Shown piece after piece: positions 33,381 to 43,472 of a stretch of 64,000 nt of DNA. Each line of letters starts with the position of its first letter. Position 1 is the first letter of the stretch. This stretch comes from JABSSA01 sp039960995 (GTDB taxonomy: Bacteria > Pseudomonadota > Alphaproteobacteria > Rhodobacterales > Rhodobacteraceae), in NCBI GenBank assembly GCA_039960995.1, contig JBDVKF010000076.1, positions 1 to 64,000 of the forward strand, read 5' to 3'. Below the pieces are notes generated by a model that ran no database searches, had not been told where the DNA came from, and saw nothing but the letters and a program-made list of their open reading frames with translations. The position numbers and the translations under genes were made by a program.

Positions 33381-33777
33381 CGTGGTCGCCTTTCTCAGTT
33401 GATTGTCGTCTTAAAACCCTTCCCTCGGGTGGCTACAACTGGTTAATTTGGCATTCACAACGTTTTCACTGCCTGTTTTACATCATGCACTAGCTTAAGA
33501 GACAGAAGATGACAGTATCATGCAATCGATTGCAGCGAATGTCCCAGTTTTCGATCTGATATCGTCAAAAATAGGCGAGTTTTGAGTGGACCCTTGCAAA
33601 GAACGTTTATCAGAAATGTGCGTAACGCAAGCCAACCAAGCCTACTGAACCTGTACATTCGTCGCCAAGTGTTCTAACGACGCCGCTTGTTGTCGTTTGC
33701 CGCTTTCTGAGAAACTCGCGAAAATGAAGTCTTGGACCAGGCGTAAGCGACGAGAACCCTAGCAAAAAGATGATCCG
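33381..33777. other. Divergent intergenic region before the DEAD-box gene
   Basis: About 400 bp without a gene. It separates psd and the helicase gene and so should hold both promoters. Its length would allow a long 5' leader for the helicase, as is common for cold-induced RNA helicases, but I recognised no defined element. Confidence 0.4.
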
Positions 33778-35796
33778 TTGAAACAAGCTCTCCGTGACGC
33801 ACTCGATGACCGTGGTTACACCACCTTAACGCCCGTGCAGACTGCCGTATTGGACACCGAATTGAACGGGTGTGACCTTTTGGTTTCCGCGCAAACCGGG
33901 TCCGGTAAGACCTTGGGGTTTGGTTTGGCCATTGCTCCGACGATCTTGGAGGATGCAGAACGCTTCAATTCTGCCGGGGCACCACTGGCTTTGATCATTG
34001 CCCCAACTCGTGAATTGGCGTTGCAGGTCAAACGCGAACTCAGTTGGTTGTTTGCCAAAGCCGGTGCAGTTGTTGCGTCTTGCGTGGGTGGGATGGACAT
34101 GCGTGATGAACGCCGCTCGCTGGGACGCGGTGCGCATATTGTGGTCGCAACGCCCGGCCGCTTGCGTGACCATATCATGCGCGGATCCATCGATTTGACC
34201 AGTTTGCGCTCCGTTGTTTTGGACGAAGCCGACGAGATGCTTGATCTTGGATTTCGCGAAGACCTCGAATTTATTCTGGGTGAATCCCCGGATGATCGCC
34301 AGACCCTGATGTTTTCGGCCACGGTGCCGAAATCGATCGCCAAACTGGCCGAAAGCTATCAAAAAGACGCTGTCCGCGTTGTCACCAAGTCTGAAAAGTC
34401 ACAGCACGCCGATATTGAATACCGCGCCATGATGGTCGCGGAACGCGACACTGAAAATGCAGTGATCAATGCGCTTTTGTACTACAAAGCTCCAAATGCC
34501 ATCGTGTTTGGCAATACGCGGGCTATGGTGAACAGACTGACCACCAGATTGTCCAACCGTGGATTTCAGGTGGTCGCGCTGTCCGGCGAACTGTCTCAAT
34601 CCGAACGCACACACGCGCTGCAAGCGATGCGTGATGGGCGCGCCCAAGTATGTGTGGCCACGGACGTTGCGGCGCGTGGGATCGATTTGCCGAACCTCGA
34701 TCTGGTTGTGCATGCGGAATTGCCATCAAATCACGAAACGCTGTTGCACCGCTCGGGCCGCACGGGCCGCGCTGGGCGCAAAGGTGTCAGCGCACTGATC
34801 GTCACCAAGAAGTCCCGCAAAAAAGCGGAACGCATTTTGGGTATGGCCAAGCTGAAGGCGGAATGGGGCAATGCGCCATCTGCAGGCGAGGTTAATGCAC
34901 GCGAAGAAGAACGCATGTTCGCCGACCCAAGTTGGCAGATCGAAAAAGCCGAGAACGAAGAAGACACTGTTGGCAAACTTCTCAGCACCTTTGAACCTGA
35001 ACAGGTCGCGTTGGCCTATCTGCGCCTTTATCGTTCGGTTCGCTCCGCGCCAGAAGAACTGTCAGACGTCGACGCAAAACCAGCGCCACGTGCGGAATTT
35101 GGACCAAGCATTTGGTTCTCTGTGTCTGGGGGACGCAAAGCAGATGCAGAGCCACGTCGCCTTTTGCCGATGCTGTGCAAAGCTTCGAATTTGACCAAAG
35201 ACGATATTGGGGCGATCCGCATCCAAGAAGAAGAATCCTTTGTTCAGATTCGAGAATCCAGCGTCCCTGCGTTTCTCGCGGCCATTGGGCCTAAGATGAC
35301 GGTCGAAGAAAATGCGGTTCTAAAGCAATTGGATAAGGCGCCCGTCATTACGGGATCTACCCGACCTGTGCGCCCCGATCGGTCGGATCGATCGGACCGC
35401 CCGGATCGTTCGGGCCACAAGAACTCGTCCAAACCCGCACATCGTGGAAAAGCTGAATCAAGCGGACGGCCTGCGCGTAAATCCAATGAACCGATTGATT
35501 GGAACGACGATCCCACTCCGCGGAAAAAGAAACCCAAGCCCCAAGACCGCCCAGCCAAGCCGCAAGCATGGCGTGATGCGTCCGAGGGCGGGGGCAAACG
35601 GCACGGATCTGATGGTCCGCCACATCGTAAAGCAGATGGTGCTGTAACGCCGCGCAAACCGCGGACAAAGTCCAACAAAGGCCCGCAGCCCCCAGTCGGC
35701 AAAGCATCCAGCAAGAAAAACCGTGCCCGCGCTGCCTTGGCCAAAGGGGCATCTAAACAAGGTGGGAACGCGCGCCCAAAGCGCCCCAAAACCTGA
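33778..35796 (+). CDS. DEAD-box ATP-dependent RNA helicase
   Basis: The 672-residue protein has a complete helicase core: Q motif with TPVQTAVL, motif I AQTGSGKT, Ia PTRELALQ, II VLDEADEML, III SAT, and C-terminal VATDVAARGIDLPN and HRSGRTGRAGR. A DbpA/CsdA-type RNA-binding domain follows (about 430-510). The last 160 residues form a basic disordered tail including the Arg/Asp run RPVRPDRSDRSDRPDRSGHK. The class acts in ribosome assembly and cold adaptation (DeaD/CsdA-like). The only start in frame with the Q motif is TTG at 33778; TAG at 33760 closes the frame upstream. Confidence 0.9.
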   Translation: MKQALRDALDDRGYTTLTPVQTAVLDTELNGCDLLVSAQTGSGKTLGFGLAIAPTILEDAERFNSAGAPLALIIAPTRELALQVKRELSWLFAKAGAVVASCVGGMDMRDERRSLGRGAHIVVATPGRLRDHIMRGSIDLTSLRSVVLDEADEMLDLGFREDLEFILGESPDDRQTLMFSATVPKSIAKLAESYQKDAVRVVTKSEKSQHADIEYRAMMVAERDTENAVINALLYYKAPNAIVFGNTRAMVNRLTTRLSNRGFQVVALSGELSQSERTHALQAMRDGRAQVCVATDVAARGIDLPNLDLVVHAELPSNHETLLHRSGRTGRAGRKGVSALIVTKKSRKKAERILGMAKLKAEWGNAPSAGEVNAREEERMFADPSWQIEKAENEEDTVGKLLSTFEPEQVALAYLRLYRSVRSAPEELSDVDAKPAPRAEFGPSIWFSVSGGRKADAEPRRLLPMLCKASNLTKDDIGAIRIQEEESFVQIRESSVPAFLAAIGPKMTVEENAVLKQLDKAPVITGSTRPVRPDRSDRSDRPDRSGHKNSSKPAHRGKAESSGRPARKSNEPIDWNDDPTPRKKKPKPQDRPAKPQAWRDASEGGGKRHGSDGPPHRKADGAVTPRKPRTKSNKGPQPPVGKASSKKNRARAALAKGASKQGGNARPKRPKT

Positions 35797-36119
35797 CCCC
35801 TAAAACGGTCATGGCCGCAGCCCCGAGGCAGCGGACAGGACAGTTGCGTTTTCCCACTTGATCCGACTGCGTTCGCCGGTCGGTCGAGCTTTGTTTTGCT
35901 TGGCCTGTCGTTGGTCATTGTTCCTACGCCACGCCGCCATGATGTATAGAGGCGAAAGTATCGATCCTCGTCACGCGCATATCGTGGCAATATGGCGTCA
36001 TATGAACGGTGTCCTCGCAGGTCTTTAGGCAAGGTATGTGGATGTGACCCATGCCGAAGCAAAAGCACAATTGCCCGGATCACCCAACCGCAGCGCCAAT
36101 TTGACGGACGATTAAGGCA
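35797..36119. other. Intergenic interval before fccA-like gene
   Basis: About 320 bp with no supported gene. Presumably the promoter of the cytochrome-flavoprotein pair lies here. Confidence 0.4.
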
Positions 36120-36467
36120 ATGACGCAGATATCAAACAATCTGGATGACCCAAAGCGTCAGGCACGTGGTATCGTTCATTCTTTGGCGGTTTTGCTTTTT
36201 CTGGCCGCGACCACCGCACAGGCGGAAACGGCTAATGCGGAATATGGTCAGTTTCTCAGCGGTGAATGCACAACCTGTCATCAGGAAAATGGTGGCGACG
36301 CGGGCATCCCATCCATCGTCAATTGGCCTGAGCAAGATTTTGTCGCGGCGATGCACGAGTATAAAAACAAACATCGGGACCACCCGATCATGCAAGTGAT
36401 TGCCGGACGCTTGAACGATGAAGAGATCGCGGCCTTGGCCGAGTATTTCGCCAACATACAGAACTGA
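36120..36467 (+). CDS. Monohaem cytochrome c, FccA/SoxE-like
   Basis: The 115-residue periplasmic cytochrome has a hydrophobic export segment (IVHSLAVLLFLAATTAQA), one haem motif CTTCH near residue 53 and a C-terminal ALAEYFANIQ typical of class I cytochromes. The methionine in PIMQVIAGRL is the likely sixth ligand. It lies 20 bp upstream of a flavocytochrome c flavoprotein gene, so it is the likely electron-accepting subunit of sulfide dehydrogenase. The name rests mainly on this pairing. Confidence 0.85.
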   Translation: MTQISNNLDDPKRQARGIVHSLAVLLFLAATTAQAETANAEYGQFLSGECTTCHQENGGDAGIPSIVNWPEQDFVAAMHEYKNKHRDHPIMQVIAGRLNDEEIAALAEYFANIQN

Positions 36468-36487
36468 ATGCCTGGGGGGGACACAAC

Positions 36488-37741
36488 ATGACAATTGACA
36501 GAAGGACATTTTTGGGTGGCACAGCAGCCACTGCATTGTCTGCACCTCTGGTTAACGCGCAGGGTACGCCTCGGGTGGTGGTTGTAGGCGGTGGAGCCGG
36601 TGGGGCCACGGCGGCCAGATACATTGCCAAGGACAGCAAAGGCGCAATCAATGTGACGCTGATTGAACCGACGCGCACCTATTACACGTGTTTCTTTTCC
36701 AACCTGTATATCGGTGGCTTTAAGGAGATTGACGATATCGGTCACAGTTATGGCAATTTGGCTGCGGGTAGTGTGAATGTTGTACATGACTGGGCCATCG
36801 GCGTGGACCGGGACGCCAAAACGGTGACCTTGGCCGGCGGCGGTACGTTGCCCTATGACAAACTCATCTTGTCTCCGGGGATCGATTTCGTGGATGGCGC
36901 TGTCGACGGGTGGGACCTCAGCGCGCAGAACGCGATGCCGCATGCTTTTAAGGCCGGTTCGCAATCCGAGTTACTGCGCGCGCAGTTGCATGCAATGCCA
37001 CAAGGCGGCTCCTACGCGATGGTCGCCCCCCCGAACCCATTCCGCTGCCCTCCTGGTCCATACGAGCGCGTATCTATGGTTGCGCATTACCTGAAAGTCA
37101 ACAATCCAACGGCCAAGATTATCGTGGCTGATCCAAAGCCTAGCTTTTCCAAAATGGCACTATTCCAAGACGGATGGACGACATATTACAACGGAATGAT
37201 TGATTGGGTCGGCGAAGACTTTGGCGGTGGCGCGGTTTCAGTCGATCCCAATGCAATGACCCTGACGATCGACGGCGAAGTCATCAATGTTGATGTGTGT
37301 AACGTCATCCCCGCAATGAAAGCTGGTCGGATTGCGGACATAGCAGGCGTCGCAGATGGCAATTGGGCCCCGGTAAATGCAGCGGATATGTCGACAAAGG
37401 CTGATCCTGATATTTACGTTCTGGGTGATGCCGCCAGCCAAGGTGACATGCCAAAATCAGGATTTTCGGCCAATTCCCAAGCCAAGGTTTGTGCCAATGC
37501 GGTTCGCGGTGCGTTAACCGGGTCCAAAGTATTCCCGGCCAGATTTTCAAACACCTGCTGGTCCCTGATTGAAACCGATGACGGCGTAAAGGTCGGCGCA
37601 ACCTATGAGGCGACGCCTGAAAAAATCGCCAGAGTGGATGGGTTTATTTCGCAAGTTGGTGAAAGCGCGGAGATACGCAAAGCAACTTATGTGGAATCCG
37701 AAGGTTGGTATGCCGGGATCACAGCGGATATGTTTGGATAA
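36488..37741 (+). CDS. fccB: Flavocytochrome c sulfide dehydrogenase, flavoprotein subunit
   Basis: The 417-residue periplasmic flavoprotein oxidises sulfide to sulfur or polysulfide. A Tat signal (DRRTFLGGTAATALSAP) is followed by an FAD-binding fold VVVVGGGAGGATAARYI (residues 30-46). It has 'TYYTCFFSNLYIGGF' and later FSNTCWSLIE, the two cysteines of the redox-active disulfide in FccB/SoxF, and the 'YVLGDAASQGDMPKSGFSAN' block. The partner cytochrome gene is just upstream. No other sox genes are near, so it may serve sulfide detoxification. Confidence 0.9.
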   Translation: MTIDRRTFLGGTAATALSAPLVNAQGTPRVVVVGGGAGGATAARYIAKDSKGAINVTLIEPTRTYYTCFFSNLYIGGFKEIDDIGHSYGNLAAGSVNVVHDWAIGVDRDAKTVTLAGGGTLPYDKLILSPGIDFVDGAVDGWDLSAQNAMPHAFKAGSQSELLRAQLHAMPQGGSYAMVAPPNPFRCPPGPYERVSMVAHYLKVNNPTAKIIVADPKPSFSKMALFQDGWTTYYNGMIDWVGEDFGGGAVSVDPNAMTLTIDGEVINVDVCNVIPAMKAGRIADIAGVADGNWAPVNAADMSTKADPDIYVLGDAASQGDMPKSGFSANSQAKVCANAVRGALTGSKVFPARFSNTCWSLIETDDGVKVGATYEATPEKIARVDGFISQVGESAEIRKATYVESEGWYAGITADMFG

Positions 37742-37824
37742 ATTGGCAAGCGTCGATCATGAGATGTCTGGCAATACGCGCAAGTATGTTATTTATCCGC
37801 GCCCAAAAATATCGAATGGCAAAA

Positions 37825-37864
37825 CCGAAGCCCCAAATAATAAATTTGAAAGCTTCGGCTTATT
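37825..37864. terminator. Possible stem-loop between fccB and the RTX gene
   Basis: CCGAAGC (37825-37831) can pair with GCTTCGG (37852-37858), followed by CTTATT. The 20-base loop is long and the T-run is weak, so this is a tentative terminator for the convergent fccB and RTX transcripts. Confidence 0.3.
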
Positions 37865-37897
37865 AAATCGGAAACGAAACGCGTTTCGCGTGTGTAA

Positions 37898-40417
37898 TTA
37901 GAAAACGAAAGGGTCGCTTCCTGTCAGAAGAAAATCACTGGCGTCAAAATCGCTAATGTCGAGATTCTCAATCACCAATGCGCGGGTTTCGCCGCCCGAA
38001 CCATCGGTGAAATCCAGCCGCGTATGTTGGTCTGCTCCGCCTGCCATGGATGCAATGGCAAAAACGTCTGCGTCCGACGCAAAGCCCCAATCGGACAGAT
38101 TGATCTGATCCAACCCATCTTGGAAATCAGTGATCCGATCCACGCCAGTCGCGTCTGTATCGAAGAACCAGAAGGTATCGGCGTTATCACCGCCTACAAG
38201 CAGGTCGTTGCCATCGCCACCATTGAGCTGGTCCATACCCGCTTCGCCACGGACGCGATCGTCATCAGCACCGCCATCCAAAACATCAGCGTTGAAACCA
38301 CCGCTTATAGTGTCCGCACCTGCGCCGCCATATGCGGTATCATTTTGCGATCCCATAAAGAACGTATCGTTGCCACCGCCACCGAACGCGGTGTCTGCGC
38401 CGCCATTCCCAGCAAGCGTGTCGTTGCCCAGACCGCCTTCGATCAGATCATTACCGCCCCGCATGCGCGCAACATCGTCGCCGTCGCCAAGATTGACTTG
38501 TTCTCCGTCTGACGATCCAAGAACGAAATCTTCGCCGTTTCCAGTTTGGATTGTGTCATTGCCGCCGATATTGTTGATGGTGTCGTTGCCGGCCCCGGAC
38601 CAAAGTTCATTATCGCCAATGTCCCCGACAAGTTTGTCATCGAAATCGGTTCCAATCACGTTTTCAATGCCTTGGATACTGTCAACGAAGGTGTTGGCCA
38701 CCGCCGTACTTTTGTTTAACTTGACCGTGATCGCGCTGCCTGTGTCGCTGTAATCGATGGTGTCGTTTCCAGCATTGCCATCCACTTGATCCCGCCCTTG
38801 GCTTGCAAGGATCAAGTCGTCCCCTTGTCCACCCGACACGATATCGTCGCCGTCGCCACCATCCAATGTGTCGTTCTCATCGCCGCCAAAAAGGGTGTCG
38901 TCGCCGTTGCCACCGGATAGGTTATCTGCGCCGCTGGCGCCACCAAGCAAATCACTGCCGTCGTCGCCTATGATGGTGTCATTGCCATCTGCACCAAAGA
39001 CCTCATCTTGGCCTTCACCGCCTTCTAGCAAATCCTCACCATCATTCCCGAGCAGCGTATCGTTGCCGTCGCCACCAAACAAAGTGTCATTCCCGCCGCG
39101 GCCTGCCAGTGAATCATTTCCGGCCTGTCCCAGAAACTGGTTCGCGACGGAATCGCCTAGGATCGTATCATTGCCTTGGTCAGAACCACGAATTTCTTCA
39201 ACGTTGGAAACAGAATCTGTGAAAGCCTGATCGAACCAGACCCCTTCAATTGTTCCAGCTTCCAAATCGGCGCCGATCCCGTCGACCACGCCTTCTCTGT
39301 CGTAGCGCAAGACATCAAAGCCCGCCCCGCCATCAATAATATCGTCGCCTTCGTTCGTTATGAAAAGTTCGTCGCGGTCGCTGCCAATGATTGAATCGGC
39401 GAAACCTGATCCCGAAAGCTGGAATTCACCTGAAGACGTGCCTGAAAACACGATCGTATCCTGACCACCGAAGCCGTCGGATATAATTCCTGCTGCGATA
39501 TTCGCTGTGATTCCAGATTCACTAATAAAATAAGAAATTCGAACATTGCCGCCATTCAAGTTGATATCGTAGGCATCATTTCCTTCGCTTCCGACAAAAT
39601 TTAGGAAACCATCTTGAATTTGTGTTATTGTAAAAATGTCATCAGAGTTTGTCCCAGACATGATGAAAGATGCTTCGTCGTCAAGCGCAAGAGCCTGTAA
39701 GCCTATGATGCTGTGGGAGTAACCGAGACCAGTCAACGTAACAGCATCGTTTACGACGTCGATTGATGCGTTCAGTTCAGGAAGTAGAGTGATATCAAAG
39801 CGAAGAGCAAACGAGTCAGACTCGTCGCCAATGTTGGAAAAATCGAAAACGTCGTTTCCGAGTGTTGGCACGAAAAAACCGCCCGTGCCAGAACCGCCAC
39901 CGGCCGAAATCGTGTCGTCGCCTGTCGCGCCAAACAAATCTATGTCTCGGAAAGACGAACCGATTACATTGAAGGGAGTTGTTACGAGCTGTTCAAACGG
40001 TCCAAAGCTAATGAACATGTTGATGCCGCTGGATGCATCAGACCCGTCGACCGTGATTAGGCTAGATTGATCGAACAATGTAGCAAGTGCTGTGAAATCA
40101 CCAAACTCTTCAATGTCAAAAAGCCCAACTAAGAAGTCTGCCAAATTCCAACCAATGTCAGAAATTCGCATTTGGTCTTGGCCTTGAGAAGAAAACAGAA
40201 AGCTGGTTACCGTCGCGGCTTCATACTCTTCCAATGTTGGTGAATTTGAAATAGGGAAGTTGGTCCCAATTAAAGAGACGGATACTCCAGTCGATGGATT
40301 GAAGAGATCCCAGCTTGTTGTAGAAAAGTCTGTTTCTTCAGCATCAAGAATACCTTCTTCGTTGAAAAAACCAGTTCCAAAATCGAACGATCCATCATCT
40401 AAATACTCTATCAACAT
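37898..40417 (-). CDS. RTX calcium-binding secreted protein
   Basis: A protein of about 839 residues starting at ATG 40417 (the frame is open to a TTG at 40423). The N-terminal 350 residues have no recognised domain. From about 370 to 760 there are many nonapeptide repeats of the GGxGxDxLx type (for example GNDTLFGGDGNDTLLGNDGE), which bind calcium and fold after export. The C-terminus, DFDASDFLLTGSDPF and preceding DRITDFQDGLDQINLSDWGF, looks like a type I secretion signal. No HlyB/HlyD genes are near. No enzymatic domain was seen, so it may be a surface or adhesive protein. Confidence 0.88.
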   Translation of the reverse strand: MLIEYLDDGSFDFGTGFFNEEGILDAEETDFSTTSWDLFNPSTGVSVSLIGTNFPISNSPTLEEYEAATVTSFLFSSQGQDQMRISDIGWNLADFLVGLFDIEEFGDFTALATLFDQSSLITVDGSDASSGINMFISFGPFEQLVTTPFNVIGSSFRDIDLFGATGDDTISAGGGSGTGGFFVPTLGNDVFDFSNIGDESDSFALRFDITLLPELNASIDVVNDAVTLTGLGYSHSIIGLQALALDDEASFIMSGTNSDDIFTITQIQDGFLNFVGSEGNDAYDINLNGGNVRISYFISESGITANIAAGIISDGFGGQDTIVFSGTSSGEFQLSGSGFADSIIGSDRDELFITNEGDDIIDGGAGFDVLRYDREGVVDGIGADLEAGTIEGVWFDQAFTDSVSNVEEIRGSDQGNDTILGDSVANQFLGQAGNDSLAGRGGNDTLFGGDGNDTLLGNDGEDLLEGGEGQDEVFGADGNDTIIGDDGSDLLGGASGADNLSGGNGDDTLFGGDENDTLDGGDGDDIVSGGQGDDLILASQGRDQVDGNAGNDTIDYSDTGSAITVKLNKSTAVANTFVDSIQGIENVIGTDFDDKLVGDIGDNELWSGAGNDTINNIGGNDTIQTGNGEDFVLGSSDGEQVNLGDGDDVARMRGGNDLIEGGLGNDTLAGNGGADTAFGGGGNDTFFMGSQNDTAYGGAGADTISGGFNADVLDGGADDDRVRGEAGMDQLNGGDGNDLLVGGDNADTFWFFDTDATGVDRITDFQDGLDQINLSDWGFASDADVFAIASMAGGADQHTRLDFTDGSGGETRALVIENLDISDFDASDFLLTGSDPFVF

Positions 40418-40715
40418 CACCAATCACCAAAAATTTATTTGCGTTCATTTAATAGTAATGAGTGTCGCTTCGCGTTTCAATGGAAATGACGGATTTTTTG
40501 GCAATGAATCGTCGCCAGAAATATAGACGGAAAATTGGATGAAACGGCTTGGATTGCGTGGCACGAGGCATTGACCTGAACGTCAACACTCACCAATCAG
40601 GCTTGCATTGTCAGCGCCATTGCTGTCGTTTGACGGCCAAAGACGGTCACTGAGATGTCCCTCGACATTTTCCGGCGGACGGTGTTTTCAGATTTAGGGG
40701 TAAAATTGTGGAGCC

Positions 40716-42242
40716 ATGGCAATGACATCGACATTGAAAGACCTGATCGCGCAGCATGATGATGGGTTGCCTGCCATTGGCGGGCCGGGGCGAAGCTGGC
40801 TCAGCTATGCTGGATTGAGACGTTTGTCGCAGGATGTGGAAACGCAGCTGCGCGCCTTTGGTATCGGCGTTCAGGATCGTGTCGCGATTGTTTTGCCGAA
40901 CGGGCCGGATATGGCCACCGCCTTTGTGACAATCTCGCAAGCTGCAACAACCGCCCCTTTGAACCCGAATTACACCGAAGACGAATTCCACTTTTATCTT
41001 GAGGATCTGAATGCCAAAGCCTTGGTCATTGAAAAGGGGTATGAAGGACCTGCATTGACCGCTGCGCAGCGTTTGGGGTTGCAGATATTGTTGCTGCACC
41101 CAAAAGACGACGCGGGCGCGTTCCATTTGGTTTGTGAAACCCCTGTGACGGCCATCGACGCAGGGTCCGCTGGTGCGGATGACGTTTCATTGATCCTGCA
41201 TACGTCTGGCACAACGTCGCGTCCCAAGATCGTACCGCTTTTGCAATCAAACCTTGCGGCTTCAGCCCAGCATATTGCGGCGTCGTTAAAATTGTCGCCG
41301 GACGATCGGTGTTTGAACGTCATGCCGCTGTTCCATATTCACGGCCTTCTTGCGGCGGTTTCGGCCACTCTTGTTGCGGGCGGGTCGATCTGGTGCGCGC
41401 CCGGATTTGACGCCCTGCGGTTCTTTGGCTGGATGAAAGAAGCCCGCCCGAATTGGTACACCGCTGTCCCGACCATGCATCAGGCAATCTTGGGCCGTGC
41501 ACCGCGCAATGCTGAGACGATAGAACAGGTTCCACTGCGCTTTCTCAGGTCATCCTCTGCCAGCCTTCCAGCACAGGTTATGGACCGTTTGGCCACCACG
41601 TTTAATGCCCCTGTGATCGAAGCCTATGGAATGACCGAGGCCGCCCACCAGATGTGTTGCAACCCACTGGATCGTCAAAAACCGGGATCAGTCGGACAAC
41701 AAGCTGGGCCAGAAGTTGCAATTGCGCACGAGGCTGACAATCGTTTGATCACCGGGACTGGTGAAATTGTGATTTCAGGGCCAAATGTCACTTTGGGGTA
41801 TGAAAACAATCCGGATGCCAACGCAAAGAACTTTTTCGATGCAGATGGCAAACGGTGGTTCCGCACGGGCGATCAGGGCGCGTTTGACGATGATCGATTT
41901 TTGCATCTGACAGGCCGATTGAAGGAAATCATCAACAGAGGTGGCGAGAAAATCAGCCCATTGGAAGTGGACGGGGTGTTGATGGATCATCCTGCCATTC
42001 AGCAGGTTGTTACCTTTGCCCTGCCACATCCAAAACTGGGCGAAGACGTCGCGGCAGCTGTTGTATTGCGCGACGGGCAAAACGCTGACGAAAGGTCGAT
42101 CCGCGACTTTGCGAGCGAACGTATAGCAGATTTCAAAGTGCCGCGCCGCGTTGTCATCATGGACGAAATTCCCAAAGGGGCGACGGGCAAGATGCAACGG
42201 ATTGGCATGGCGGAAAAACTGGGGCTGGTCGAAAAAACTTAA
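40716..42242 (+). CDS. AMP-forming acyl-CoA synthetase (oxalyl-CoA synthetase-like)
   Basis: The 508-residue member of the ANL superfamily activates a carboxylic acid with ATP and CoA. Motif A3 'LILHTSGTTSRPKIVPL', A5 EAYGMTEAAHQM, A7 WFRTGDQGAF and A8 LTGRLKEIINRGGEKI are present, with the catalytic lysine in PKGATGKMQR. The 'TSGTTSRPK' variant is typical of the oxalate-CoA ligase/short-chain branch, but specificity cannot be fixed from sequence. It is followed by a PanE-like gene 49 bp away on the same strand. Confidence 0.85.
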   Translation: MAMTSTLKDLIAQHDDGLPAIGGPGRSWLSYAGLRRLSQDVETQLRAFGIGVQDRVAIVLPNGPDMATAFVTISQAATTAPLNPNYTEDEFHFYLEDLNAKALVIEKGYEGPALTAAQRLGLQILLLHPKDDAGAFHLVCETPVTAIDAGSAGADDVSLILHTSGTTSRPKIVPLLQSNLAASAQHIAASLKLSPDDRCLNVMPLFHIHGLLAAVSATLVAGGSIWCAPGFDALRFFGWMKEARPNWYTAVPTMHQAILGRAPRNAETIEQVPLRFLRSSSASLPAQVMDRLATTFNAPVIEAYGMTEAAHQMCCNPLDRQKPGSVGQQAGPEVAIAHEADNRLITGTGEIVISGPNVTLGYENNPDANAKNFFDADGKRWFRTGDQGAFDDDRFLHLTGRLKEIINRGGEKISPLEVDGVLMDHPAIQQVVTFALPHPKLGEDVAAAVVLRDGQNADERSIRDFASERIADFKVPRRVVIMDEIPKGATGKMQRIGMAEKLGLVEKT

Positions 42243-42291
42243 CAGCCGGACCGCGGCGATGTTTTTCGATGCCAAAAGCTAGGAGCTTTCT

Positions 42292-43269
42292 ATGAAAATC
42301 TGTGTGTTCGGGGCGGGCGCAATTGGCGGCCTTATGGGCGTGAAACTGGCGCAAGCCGGGGCCGATGTCAGCCTTGTGGCCCGTGGACCGCATTTGGCAG
42401 CCATGCAGCAAAACGGGTTGCGGTTGATCCACGATGAAACAGAGACCGTTGCCCAAGTAACCGCAACAGACAACCCAAAGGATTTGGGGCCGCAGGATTA
42501 TGTGATCATTACGCTAAAGGCGCATTCTGTTCCTGGAGTCGTGCAAAAGATGGCACCCCTGATTGGACCGGACACAACGATTGTCAGCGGTGTGAACGGC
42601 GTGCCGTGGTGGTATTTTCACCAAATCGGGGGGGCGTTTGAAGGCACCCGCCTGAAAAGCGTGGATCCCGACGACGCGCAATGGAACGGGTTTGGTCCGG
42701 ACCGTGTCTTGGGTTGCGTTGTCTATCCCGCCGCCGAAGTGATCGAACCGGGTGTGATCAAACATGTCGAAGGCAATCGGTTTTCATTGGGTGAACCGGA
42801 TGGGTCGAAATCGGACCGTGCGGTGGCCTTGTCACAAGCCTTGACGGCCGCCGGGCTTAAGGCGCCAGTCAGACCCCGGATCAGGGATGAGATTTGGGTC
42901 AAGCTGTGGGGCAACCTGTCGTTCAATCCGATCTCTGTTCTGACGGATGCGACGCTTGATGTGTTATGCACAGATCCTGGCACACATGCTGTGGCGCGGG
43001 CAATGATGGTTGAGGCGCAAGACATCGCTGAAAAACTGGGCGTGAAATTCCCGATAGATGTAGATCGTCGCATCGCCGGTGGGGCGGCGGTTGGGAAACA
43101 CCGAACGTCGATGCTGCAAGATCTGGATCAACGGCGTCCGATGGAAATTGATGCGCTTGTCACGGCCGTTCAGGAACTGGGACACATCACGCAAACATCG
43201 ACGCCTATGATCGATACCGTCCTGTCCTTGGTGCAGCTGCGGGCCCGTACTGCGGGTTGTTACGGGTAA
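42292..43269 (+). CDS. 2-dehydropantoate 2-reductase family protein
   Basis: The 325-residue NADPH-dependent reductase of the ApbA/PanE family starts MKICVFGAGAIGGLMGVKLA, a Rossmann motif. It has the conserved lysine region VIITLKAHSVP near residue 82 and the C-terminal helical domain with 'DEIWVKLWGNLSFNPISVLT' (K-x-x-x-N), then HRTSMLQDLDQRRPMEIDAL. The main reaction of the family is ketopantoate to pantoate. Marine Rhodobacteraceae carry several paralogues, so a different 2-oxo acid is possible. SD AGGAG lies upstream of the start. Confidence 0.85.
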   Translation: MKICVFGAGAIGGLMGVKLAQAGADVSLVARGPHLAAMQQNGLRLIHDETETVAQVTATDNPKDLGPQDYVIITLKAHSVPGVVQKMAPLIGPDTTIVSGVNGVPWWYFHQIGGAFEGTRLKSVDPDDAQWNGFGPDRVLGCVVYPAAEVIEPGVIKHVEGNRFSLGEPDGSKSDRAVALSQALTAAGLKAPVRPRIRDEIWVKLWGNLSFNPISVLTDATLDVLCTDPGTHAVARAMMVEAQDIAEKLGVKFPIDVDRRIAGGAAVGKHRTSMLQDLDQRRPMEIDALVTAVQELGHITQTSTPMIDTVLSLVQLRARTAGCYG

Positions 43270-43472
43270 AGAATTGAGCCGAGACGCGAAGCGTTTTCAC
43301 AACGCATGATTTTCGAGCACATCACGACGTATCCTTGACCGTGATGCGGTCAATCAAAGGTCCATTGGCCTTGGCGTCATCAATCACCTTGTTGTTTGGT
43401 CCCTTTATGTTTTACCGTTTGGTCAAGGTTTTCCAGAGGGTGGACCAAAGCAACAACAGGGGGTTCTAAGAC

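Noticed and set aside
35244..36083. 279-codon minus-strand ORF opposite the helicase tail
   Set aside because: It mirrors the low-complexity Arg/Asp/Lys tail of the DEAD-box protein and has no independent support.
38100..39150. Dense short repeats resembling an intergenic repeat array
   Set aside because: They are the coding repeats of the RTX calcium-binding domain on the minus strand.
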